Positions 22,457-32,515 of a stretch of 64,000 nucleotides of DNA are shown piece by piece. A program made the translations under genes and the position numbers. Source of the DNA: Schizophyllum amplum (taxonomy: Eukaryota > Basidiomycota > Agaricomycetes > Agaricales > Schizophyllaceae); assembly GCA_007026445.1 (NCBI GenBank), contig VDMD01000056.1, forward strand, positions 1 through 64,000, in the 5' to 3' direction. The stretch's first letter is position 1; every line of letters begins with the position of its first letter. The notes beneath the pieces are model-generated. The model saw only the letters and a program-made list of their open reading frames with translations, made no database searches and was not told the origin of the DNA.

Positions 22457-22884
22457 TGTCGGCTCATGGTGTGCATTCTTCTAGCGCTGGCTTTCCTCTC
22501 GGACCGTCGTTTCTTAACATCTTTCTACTTAGTGCGGCGTGTTCGGGTCCAATTAAGTACTTTGACTGAGTGGAGTGTATCGCATAGTCGCTTGTTCTCT
22601 TGTGAGCCATAGCCAGACATCTGCCGCACGACGTCCAGAGTCATCATGCAAAGCTGCTGGAAGCCTGGACTTCAAAGTTCAAGTCGACCTTTCCCTCTCC
22701 CGTGATGTTTGACTTGTCGTCACCTTGTCATCACCTCTCACGCACTTGGGCGACGTCGGCACCATCATCTCCAGTAGCCACCGCATGTCCTTTGAAGCAC
22801 GATGTCATCCTCCTCCTTGTTCTGAACACTCGAAAGCTTTTCTGTTCTTGAATGCGCGTAACGTCGCCGCGGTCGCTCAAGACA
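22457..22884. other. Intergenic between dynamin and SelO genes
   Basis: No gene seen. It should contain the 3' end of the dynamin gene and the promoter of the SelO gene, but no clear TATA box is visible. Confidence 0.4.
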
Positions 22885-25284
22885 ATGGCAGCGCACAAAT
22901 ATTCGATATCCGCTCTGCCGCTGCCCCCAGCGAGTCACCAGCTCATCAAGAACCTTACACCGGACGCACAGACGCCCTCAGTAGCGGCATTCCGCAATGA
23001 AGTCCTTCCGAAGAACCCCAGCTTACAGCGCCGCGCCAGGATCATTGCCCCACAGTCGCACTTCTCCTTCGTCAGCCCGTTCCCTTCACCGTTCCCATAC
23101 GACATCAGACCACCGCACGAGGAAGAGGAGAACGACGACAATGTGAACAAGGCGGCCGTGATCGAACAGTGGCTCGCTGCACGAGAGGCAGTCCATCCCA
23201 AACCCGAGGCCGGCAGCACGGGCGGGCTCAAGATGTACGAGCCGCAGGTGCGCAACGAAAGGCGCGAGTTGCTTGGGGTCTCGGAGACCGGTCTGCGGGA
23301 TTGCTACCCTCAGCTAGATGTGGGCGATGCATTCGCCGTCGTTGGTACGCCATCCCTTGCTGTCGATGCGCAGGAGGAGGCACGCGAGCCTGCGGGCGAG
23401 GACGTCATCACGACCCGGCAGGAACTCATCGACGTACTCGCTGGGCACGCCGTGCTAGGAAACGAAGACTTCGCGCCATGGTCCATGCGGTACAGCGGTC
23501 ACCAATTCGGATCGTGGGCAGGCCAGCTAGGCGACGGGCGGGCTATCAGTATTCGTGCGTATGCGTGTTCTGTTTGGTACAAGAATATTGACGGTTTGCA
23601 GACGCTGTCCCTCATCCCAATGACCCCGAGACGACGTACGAGATGCAGCTGAAGGGCGCGGGCAGGACGCCTTTCTCTCGCTCTGCAGATGGCTTGGCTG
23701 TCGTCCGATCATCCATCCGCGAGTATCTCGCCAGTGAGGGTGCGTCTCCGATGCTCTGCCTCACTTCGTTTATTGACATCACTCCAGCCATGCAAGCCCT
23801 CGGCATCGCAACCACCCGGTCGCTCTCCCTAGTATCGGTCCCCTCCATCCCCGTGCAGCGTGAGCGTATCGAACGAGCATGCATTCTCACACGCATGGCG
23901 CCCTCCTTCATCCGTATCGGGAACTTCGAAGCCCTCAATCCACCCATGGGCAACATGATGTTCTTCGGCGGTGGCCAGCAGCGGACAGACTGGGAGGCTC
24001 TGCGCATCCTCGGCGAGTGGGTGCAGAAGCGCGTACTCAGGCTCGGCGTCGCAGACGGCGAAGCTTGGGGAGAGGAGTTGGTCTTCGAGTCGGCGCGGAG
24101 GAATGCGCGTATGGTTGCGGGTTGGCAGGCTTACGGTTTTATGCACGGCGTCATCAACACGGACAAGTGGGTGGCCTGTCGGATTCTCTTGTTTGGTGCT
24201 GATGTCGTCCGTAGCGTATCCATCCTCGGCCTTACTATCGACTACGGTCCATATGCCTTCATGGACGTCTACGACTCGGCGCATATATGCAACCACACGG
24301 ACGACGGTGGACGATATGCGTACAAATTCCAGCCCAACATGATGTACACATCCTTCTTGCTTTTTTACATCTCTTGCTGACTTTCACACAGCATATATGC
24401 ACTTCGCTCACTGCTCAACTCGCTCGCGCCGCTGATCGGCGCTGAGAAGAAGTTGGGCGGAAAGGCTGTGTCTTCGGGCTGGGCTGCAGACGCCTCCGAC
24501 GAGCAAATCAAGAAGTGGAAGGCATCCGGTCTCGAACTACAGAGCGGGCTCGAGCGAGTGATGCAGGAAGAGTGTGCAACGGAGTACGGCAAGCTCATGC
24601 GCAAGGTGTGCATACTGCCCATGTCGTGCCGCAATGTCCCTCAACCCTTCTACAGCGTCTAGGACTACGTCGCACGGATCCCTCCGACGAGGCCACACTG
24701 ACTCATTCGCTGTTGGCTCTAATGGAAGACCACGGCTTCGACTTCCACCTCACCTTCCGCGCGCTCTGCGATTTCACCACCGAACTGGCACCCCCAAGCG
24801 AAGGCGAATCCAGCTCTGAGCTCACCGCCTTCATCGACTCTCGGTTGCTGCCGCTGACACCTGAGCCCGAGCGGCTTGACCGCACGAGCGCACAGCGGGA
24901 CTGGGCGGCCTGGCTTGCCAAGTACGCCGCGCGCGTACGCGGAGAGGGAACAGAGTGGGCGGGTGCGGACCGCGCAGCAGCTATGCGAAGCGCCAACCCG
25001 CGCTTCGTGCTCCGGCAGTGGGTGCTGGAGGAGCTGATTCAACGCGTGGAGGCGGACGAGGTGAACGGGCGGCGTGCGCTAGCGAAGGCGATGCAGGTGA
25101 GCGGAGGTTCATCGCTAATCCGTGTTTCTCTGACGTGTTCCGACAGATGTGCTGCTCGCCATTCCAGCGATGGGGCGCGGAGGGCGAGGAGCGCGAGCTG
25201 AACGCGGAGGAGGCTGAGGAACGCCGCTTCTGCGGCATGGGACCAAGGCGGATGCTCGGTTTCCAATGCAGCTGCTCAAGCTAG
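22885..25284 (+). CDS. SelO-family protein AMPylase (YdiU/UPF0061)
   Basis: Six exons, 22885-23554, 23602-24166, 24215-24343, 24392-24605, 24656-25096 and 25147-25284, give 718 residues. Family hallmarks are clear: WSMRYSGHQFGSWAGQLGDG, the nucleotide-binding KGAGRTPFSR and VRSSIREYL, and the metal- and ATP-binding stretch HGVINTDN plus LTIDYGPYAF. Family knowledge: SelO is a pseudokinase that transfers AMP to proteins and works in mitochondrial redox control; yeast Fmp40 is the counterpart. The protein ends CSCSS, with Cys where vertebrate SelO carries selenocysteine near its C-terminus. A long N-terminal segment may include a targeting sequence, but I cannot show one. The start at 22885 is preferred over 22852 because it has a better initiation context (GACAATGG). 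All junction phases agree. Confidence 0.93.
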
Positions 25285-26290
25285 ACGCTTTAGACGCTTC
25301 GCGTGGCTAGCCGTCCTTAATCGCAAATAAGTTGTACAATAGGCCCTGAGGCCCGAATATCTTGTATGTAGGTCACCAAAATACTCGACATAAGTTTATT
25401 CGTGGGAACCCTCTATCGCTATTGTTATCAAGAAAGCTTGGTAGGTTGCTTCGTGTACCTGAAGGTTAGACATGGACCTAGGTTCACGCCGTGGCGGAAC
25501 ACCATTGCATGCCATTCTCAAGGTTGATCCACGGAGGTGGCGGTGATCCGGGTGCTGCGTCAGCTCTGTTCCAAGTGGGCCAAGAGTTCACCGTCGTAAA
25601 GGTGCTAATCTCAGAACTGCATAAACAGTAACACTTCCTGGCCAGTAGTGCGTACTGTATATGCAGTTCTGGGGACGATATGTTTTACTTTTGATCTCTG
25701 ATGCAGTGCGTCCACACAGATGTTGACGCATGTATCTATGTTACACTCGGACTTCAGTCGCAGCACACTCACTGGAACTTGTGGCGACGGACCGCTGTGT
25801 TGACTGATTTTGTTCAGGCATACCTTGGGGCGCAGCACGCCCTTGGATCGTCTGGACACGAAGAAGGAAAGAGGACGTGGCCAGGTAGTGGCCAGGCAAC
25901 GCCCAGCTGAGAGCCTGCCCCCTGCTGAGAGCTCTCGAGGAGCATGCGGAGGGAGGTCTGTCACGTGCCTGCAGCCACCGCTGCCGGCCAGGAACGCTGT
26001 GGCAAACGGCGGACACCGCTGCAGTGCCAGTTCAGAAAGAAAACTCTTGCTTCCGCCCCGAATATACTGGAAAGACGGTGTCGAATGGCTCACTTCGGTC
26101 ACCGGATCTATGCGGATGCTCAGCGACGCGCGTGCCACTGCTCTTGCTCTGGAGATCAAAGTCGTCGGTGGCTTGAACACTGTCGCTGGGCACGGCGATC
26201 CGCGTAACGTCTGTTATGTTATAAGAGAAATGGCAAGGGGCTTGGGAATACGAACTGACCGCCGGAAGGACGAGCAAGAGCATTTGTCTT

Positions 26291-26548
26291 ACAGACCTTT
26301 CGGAAATGCTTGCTTGATCAGGAAAGTGATGCAGATCAAAAAACAAAACCCGCGAAAAATCAAGAAAATGAGAACGACGCCTTGCAGCATCGTTGGCTGC
26401 GTCCTGGCCTACGAGATAAATACAGACGAGTGCAGCAAGCCGCTATCATTGCGTGAGAGAAAGAACGAAGCGAAAAACGGCTCCCGACGTCGAGAAACGC
26501 GAGGGCGCCGCTCGGACACCGGTCATCAGGCGCGCGCCTCGACGCGGG
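26291..26548 (+). repeat. Left arm of a near-perfect inverted repeat
   Basis: Matches 27160-27414 in reverse complement over about 255 bp. I saw one indel near the inner end (GACACCGGTC against GACACGTC). The arms are separated by about 610 bp. Confidence 0.9.
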
Positions 26549-26975
26549 TGGTCTTCAGTCAGCCCCAGGTCAGCCCCCAGCATCCGGTTCGCCTCGAATT
26601 GAGGCCATAAGTGTACGAGTACGATGATCCAATGCATAGACTAGTTACTCTGTAAGTGAGCGTGCCAGACATGAGCGCATGCACGGTGCTCCCAGAGAGC
26701 GATGGCGGAGCACGTCCGCGCGCCGTGAGACCTGCCTGCGGCGTCGTAGAGAGTGTAGAGCATGTGTATTATATAGCATGCCCATAAGACTTACAAATCC
26801 CTATACTCGCCTTGACGGCCTTGCTACATGTCCCTGTAGATGGCCTTTGGCATCTCGCCGGAAGACGACGCAATCAGCCTCATCCCGTCAGGAGACATGT
26901 TCCTGCACTCTGTTGACGTTCTGTACGTGCACGAGCAATTTTTGGACCGCCCAAAAGGAAAGCTTGGGTGCAAGC

Positions 26976-27000
26976 ACGCCGGCGGCGGCGGCGGCGGCAG
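26976..27000. repeat. GGC trinucleotide run
   Basis: Seven consecutive GGC units in the loop between the inverted-repeat arms. Confidence 0.8.
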
Positions 27001-27159
27001 AGCTGCAGGCTGGCTGCAGGTAATCAGTGCTGCTGCCTGATCACAGCTCACGGCCTACTTTGCACTCTCTGTGTGGTATATTGTATGTATATACAGTCTA
27101 CAAGGGACGGATGTGGCCCAGCACCAGCTGCAGAGCTGTGGCGGCGCCAGTGGAGGCCG

Positions 27160-27414
27160 CCCGCGTCGAGGCGCGCGCCTGATGACGTGTCCGAGCGGCG
27201 CCCTCGCGTTTCTCGACGTCGGGAGCCGTTTTTCGCTTCGTTCTTTCTCTCACGCAATGATAGCGGCTTGCTGCACTCGTCTGTATTTATCTCGTAGGCC
27301 AGGACGCAGCCAACGATGCTGCAAGGCGTCGTTCTCATTTTCTTGATTTTTCGCGGGTTTTGTTTTTTGATCTGCATCACTTTCCTGATCAAGCAAGCAT
27401 TTCCGAAAGGTCTG
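27160..27414 (-). repeat. Right arm of the near-perfect inverted repeat
   Basis: Reverse complement of 26291-26548. The bases GCATTTGTCTT occur in the same orientation just outside both arms (about 26280 and 27441), which suggests a rearranged or partly duplicated element. Confidence 0.9.
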
Positions 27415-27950
27415 TATAAACATGGAAACCCCCCAAAAAAGCATTTGTCTTGAGCTTCTTCGCGGAGTGTTCTGCGCCTCGGGCATGATCGTCCTCAGAG
27501 GACGAAGGACCTTCCTTGGCCAGAAGGGTGCTGTCTATGTGATGTTGGGGCCCATATGTTTTGTTCGTTCGTGAGTGGCACTGATTGAGCAAGTGTTATC
27601 GCGGCTCTGCCTAACGCACGGCGCTGACTTGTACGACACCTTGCTTTGCGGATCGTCGTAGGCCTGCGTCACTACTACTGCTTTGGCCCAACCATGTTCA
27701 AGCATGGGCATCTACTCATTCACCAAGCAGTCTAGGCCAAGTTGGCTTGTCAATGGGGTCTGCAGGATGCACATTCGGTCTATCTGCTGGAACAACGTAA
27801 ACAGGCCAGACAACGTGGTGCGTGCCCTCAAGGCTTACAGGCTCGGGAAAGATGGCGGGTATACAATGTCAGGAGAGACAACGTACTTACAATCCGTGCA
27901 ACGCCAGGGGCAGCAGTAAGTGTTGGACACAACAATTGCCAGAAACAAAG

Positions 27951-28110
27951 GGCTTTCCGGATGGGGCAGGTAAGCGGAAGCAGATCTGAGATCTCAACTT
28001 CAACCTGCCGCATGCATAAGTAGGACCATCTGCGCGGTTATACGCATCCTCCTGCAGATGAGCGAGAAAATGACGGCAGCGGGATGACAGCCTTGACAGC
28101 GTCTATTGTC
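27951..28110 (+). repeat. Direct repeat, first copy
   Basis: Starts GGCTTTCCGGATGGGG and shares an AAGCGGAAGCAGATCTGAG stretch with 28509 onward. Similarity continues, with many point changes and small indels, to about GATGAGCGAGAAAA and GACGGCAGCGGGATG. The spacing is 558 bp. No coding content is recognised. Confidence 0.8.
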
Positions 28111-28508
28111 CTCTAGCGTAGCGCTCTGCAACAGTGATATTACGATGCACCATGCGCAAAGCGGTGGCAAGCCTAAGAGGCGCAAACGCGGCAACGGCAC
28201 GTGTGAACCCTCTGTCTTGCTTGTTAACCAAGAGGCTGATCGCCTCACGGCCTCCCCGCGGTAAGCGAATAGGTTCCTTGGACCCGGTGTGCAATTGCCG
28301 TCCTCACGGGCGACGAGTGTATCGACACCGGCATCATCGAACCGGGCGTACCGAAAAGTTTCGCCAGTGACGAACTATGTCCGCAGGAGTGCACGAGCAG
28401 CATCAGCCAGTACGCGTTGGTGAGATACTGCTTGTGGACTCCTGCGACCCTTATGTTTTGGTCTCTTTTCCACTATAGGCCGATAATATGGCAGCAGTCC
28501 GCGCAAAA

Positions 28509-28650
28509 GGCTTTCCGGATGGGGTAGGTAAGCGGAAGCAGATCTGAGATCTCAACTTCGACCCGCCGCATGCATGTCAGCTGCGCGCTCACACGCGTCC
28601 TCCTGCAAATGAGCGAGAAAAGGACGGCAGCGGGATGGAAAGCTAGACAG
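28509..28650 (+). repeat. Direct repeat, second copy
   Basis: Diverged second copy of the 27951 repeat. Both copies are followed about 100 bp later by CATGCGCAAAGC, so the repeated unit may be longer than the best-conserved part. Confidence 0.8.
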
Positions 28651-29381
28651 TGTCTCTCAACCATACAATGCCACATCATGCGCAAAGCCCCCACCGGGGC
28701 CCAGATGCAGCGTGACGAAACCCTCAGCTATAGTTATTACCCCAACAGAAGTTCGATTTCCCGCTCGCTTCCCGTCAGTAGACATGGAACAGCGCCTCCC
28801 GTTCTGACGGCCAGATCGCCTGTGGGTCTGACGTTAAGTACGGCCGCCCTGTTGCAAGTGAACCGAAAAGTATCACCGAAAGTCGTTGTCTTCGACCCCG
28901 CAATCGCATGGACAGCAACCCTCGATTGGCCACGAGCGTTGCTGCCCATGTGATTGGGGGCGCAATATGTTTTTCTTCGACGGCGGTCACGCGCTTGGCA
29001 CGACAGGACCAAGTGTCCTACTAGATACTTACATATATTATTAACAATTTTAGTACCTACATTGACCGACGAGACATTGCAAGGCTCGCAGAAACGTGCC
29101 CAGAACTGCCGGTATAGTCATGAGCGCATGGTCGACCTGGCGGCTGCATTCCGTTGCAGCACTGCACGTGTAGGACTCGGACCGGTTGGCTGCATGGTAG
29201 AACTAGATGTGTAGAAGATCTCTGACTTGCTCGATAGGTTTGGCTGATAGCGGCATGCATGTATTGATTATGTACTGAAGTATATAGCGAGGCGAGCATA
29301 CAAATGTCATAGGTACGTTTCATAAAAGCGGGTGTAAGTCGTCATGCAAGGGTATACAAGTTCGCCCTTCGAAGGGCAGCC

Positions 29382-31287
29382 CTAGGGCAGAGGTTCCACC
29401 ACGCCCAATGTCGTGAACGAGCCGCAGAGTGAAGCCTTCAATAAACCGGTGTAAAACATCCAATTCGGAAGTTTGCCCTGAAGGGTGAAATAGTAGGAGA
29501 AAGCGGAGCGTGCGGAACCCTCGCAGCGGATGCTGCCGATGAGATGCTTGGGCAGTTCCGGGACAACGTTGGTAGCCGCCTTCTCAACCACGGTGTCGAG
29601 AGAGTTGATAACAACTTCGACCTGGGAATCCGCTGCAGCCTCCCCGATCTGTGAGATCACGCACTCGCGCACAGAATCGGCTAGGTTGGCCGGCAACGCC
29701 GACGGAACGGAAAGTGCGGCGCAGGTGGCGCCCGTGCTCACGGTGGCGTTCGCGTCAAGGGAGGACACAACGGCCGATGGAACGAAAGCGTCAGGATATA
29801 CGACCGCATTCGCCGTGCTGCCGATGCCATCGGCTGGAGACTCAAAGAGAGTCCTGATGCCCTGAGGGAACACAGTCTTGAAATCCTCGAGCCACGTCGG
29901 GTTCGAGTAAATCTGCCGTAATAGAAAAAATGAACGAGACGACGTATGGCTGTGACAGGTGTACTGACCGCGTAACCAACACAAAGGGCAACAGCTATCA
30001 TGAACTTCGGATCCTTGGCATAGGGTAGGATGTGCGTCTGATGTAGCTCGTCAGCGCTAGTTCGTCAGACCGTGCGGAAGACGTTACACATACCCTGCTA
30101 AATCTGGCAATATCCGCCGGCGCAGCTGCCACCTTCGAACGCAGCATAGAGAATATCGCGTTGGTTGCCCGTCCCACATTCGGCTGTGTCTCGCGGATGG
30201 CGTTCATCTGCGCAACTACTGCTATCTGCACAAGGTTGCATGAGCAAGTCACTGACAGGATGTCTCTCAAGAGCCACCTCATTCTCCACATGCATAGCTT
30301 GCAGCATACGATGAGTCTGGGTACTGGTTTCACTACCACCAACACCGGTACCAGACGCGTTAAGCGTATCTTGAGTATCACGCGCCACTGAACCTAGGAA
30401 TGACTCGTTAGCGCATGCTGAGCTTACAAATGATAATTTAGTGAAAGACGAACCTGATGCGTCAGGCGTTGCATCTGACCTAAGCTTCTTTGTACAAGGC
30501 TCCGCGACTCCATCGACAGCGGCATCCCGGGACCCGGAAGTGATGGAATCCGCGGTGAAAGTCCGCTTGTTGGAAGAAGGCTGGCCTGCCCGCGCAGCCG
30601 GCAGGTCGTGAGAGACTGCAAGGTCACAGCCAGGGTCCTTCAAAGTCCGCGTGAGAGGCATGGAACGTGCACCCTTCACCGACATGGACAGGGGCAGCGA
30701 GGGACCTTGAGACGTCAGGCCAGTACTCGAGTCTCTGAGGTTTCCGATGAGAAAAGTGCCATGATCAGTGGAGAACTCGCACCGGATTGGAAGCACCAGA
30801 GAGATTAAGGGCGCGTAAATTGTAGAGACCATCTGTTCAAGTCGCGCTGGTTCGATGAAGTGCACATTATATGCGAACCTGTACAGGTCGTCGCTGTACT
30901 GGGTGACCGATCTGATCCTTCCCGCAGATTTGTCGACGCAGCGGTAGATGATGTGGGCGCAGACAAGGGAGTCGACAAGATCCTCGCGTTGCTGTGAGAA
31001 ACTCTAGAACCATTGGAGTTAGAGAGAAGATAGACACGCACAGGAGACGGAATCTGCACGCCTCTTTGCCCTTCGACCTGATGGACAAAAGCGAACACGG
31101 CGCGCTCCCAGATCTGACGGCCGAGCTTGGGGGCTATGGCGATGAGGTCGGAGTCTAGCTCGACGGTCTGCCAGTCACGATGGAAGACAAGGCCCCTTCT
31201 GTCGACTTCGAGTCCAGTGAACAACGCAGAGTTATAGGAGCAATGAGTCTGGCCTCGAATGAACAATGCGAGGGGTGAAGGTATCAT
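29382..31287 (-). CDS. Unrecognised protein, copy B of an inverted paralogous pair
   Basis: Seven exons on the minus strand give 527 residues: 31287-31042, 30991-30783, 30734-30454, 30393-30278, 30225-30094, 30037-29969, 29912-29382. Exons 1, 2, 5 and 6 have exactly the same lengths as in copy A (246, 209, 132 and 69 nt), and all intron phases match. Exon 1 is about 65% identical to copy A in protein (53 of 82 residues by eye). The central Ser/Thr-rich part is the most diverged but keeps a basic cluster (CTKKLRS). The end is strongly conserved (HLIGSIRCEGSARSA, LQGKLPNWMFYTG) and stops at VVEPLP. No family is recognised. Retained phase and conserved ends argue that both copies are functional. 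A role in the nucleus is only a guess from the basic clusters. Confidence 0.75.
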
Positions 31288-31352
31288 GGCGCTGGATGGA
31301 GGAAAGATGGGAACACAAGGAAGTGAGGTGCGGACTGGGTGCGGACAAGAAG

Positions 31353-31360
31353 CTTATATA
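31353..31360 (-). promoter_or_regulatory. TATA box of copy B
   Basis: TATATAAG on the minus strand, 65 bp before the start codon at 31287; counterpart of the copy A box. Confidence 0.55.
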
Positions 31361-31680
31361 TGAATGCGGGCGTGTGCACTTAAATCTCCATCGAGGCGCG
31401 CGACAAATTCACCGGTCTTCTGGAGGCTGGCGACGGAGCGTCATGCATGTTTAGACAAAGGGGTTGCTCGAATGGGCGGAGTAGTCCCCTTCCTTTTACG
31501 GCGGGCTGCGTCCAGTTCGCCGTCGCTGTCGTGAGCAGACATTGATTTCGGCTAAGCGATGTGAATGCCCTACGACGATAAATACCAGGGTGAGCAGTGA
31601 ACGGACAGTGTGGTAAGGACTCACCGCGAAAGACTGGAGACAGACATACGCGGCCAGAAAACTCGCAGCCAGGGTCGCTT

Positions 31681-31833
31681 CTCGCTGTTACACGTGAGAC
31701 GAAGTGAAGACACATGCACTCGGGTCCTGAGAATATGCCGCAAGAATCGGACAGCGTTACCCACGGCGACCCACAGCACGCTCATCGCGGAGTACGAAAT
31801 TGTACGAAAGCGGTCCATTTTGTTGTTGTCTAC
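31681..31833 (-). promoter_or_regulatory. Highly conserved block 0.4 kb upstream of copy B
   Basis: Counterpart of 4918-5067, at about the same distance from the start codon. It shares about 94% of bases over roughly 113 bp, plus the identical E-box-containing stretch (CACGTG at about 31692-31697). Blocks farther upstream and downstream (near 32140-32285 and 31440-31520) also match copy A but are less conserved. Confidence 0.55.
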
Positions 31834-32139
31834 GTTTTGAAGAGTGATGGAAAGACAATAACGCAGGCGACGTGTCCCGAGCACACGCGCTCTGGCGACT
31901 TCTGTGCTCTGCTGTGGTCTTCTGCGCCATGTGGAGCAGCGCTCCCACCGCTCTGGACTCGCGCTTGGGGACCCCGGATACCGTTCAGGGCCAGCAAGCG
32001 ACAAGATGGAGCAGTACACAGAACGGCTACTTATAGGCAGCGCCACCGGAGGAGAGGTGAACAGCGAGAAACATGGACGACGAGGCCTTCAAGCTCGGTT
32101 GATTTTGCGGGCGTCGAGCGCGTATGTGATGATGTCGAT

Positions 32140-32285
32140 GTATCGAGATTGGTCCAACATTCAATATTCAACAGTCAGCGTCAATGACCGGAGGTGTCCT
32201 ATACGCACCAGTCTTTCCACCAGGAAACAGAGACATGCGACGCATCGAGGACTCTTCTATCTCAAGGGTTCTGGCCTCTAGGCGG
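32140..32285 (-). other. Upstream similarity block of copy B (distal)
   Basis: Matches 4435-4560. Beyond it, at about 32.3 kb, the similarity ends, so this marks the outer limit of the duplicated segment on this side. Confidence 0.4.
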
Positions 32286-32515
32286 ACAAATTGTAGCACG
32301 ATGATAGCCCTTCACGAAGTTCATGCGTGAGCATGCCGCGCATGCGTATGGCCCGCGTATCGCAGCAAAACATGCCATGATCGATAAATCGGTTTGACGG
32401 GGTAGAGGTGTCGAGTGCGCAACACCAGCATAAGGTCTCCCTCAACAGTAGGATGCCTAACACAGGTAAGTAGAGAAGGATAGCCTTCTACAGACAAATA
32501 TACAATATCAATAAA

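Larger units (their letters stand above)
25285..29381. other. Repeat-rich gene-poor region
   Basis: No intact gene is recognised in about 4 kb. It contains the inverted repeat at 26291-27414 and the diverged direct repeats at 27951 and 28509. Three loosely similar sequences of the type GGGGCCCATATGTTTTG lie near 25672, 27548 and 28957. The ORFs here, up to 266 codons, run through the repeats and carry no domain signature. It looks like debris of mobile elements. Confidence 0.6.

Noticed and set aside
25810..26610. 266-codon ORF (+)
   Set aside because: About a third of it runs through the left arm of the inverted repeat, and the same peptide appears again from the right arm, so it reflects repeat sequence.
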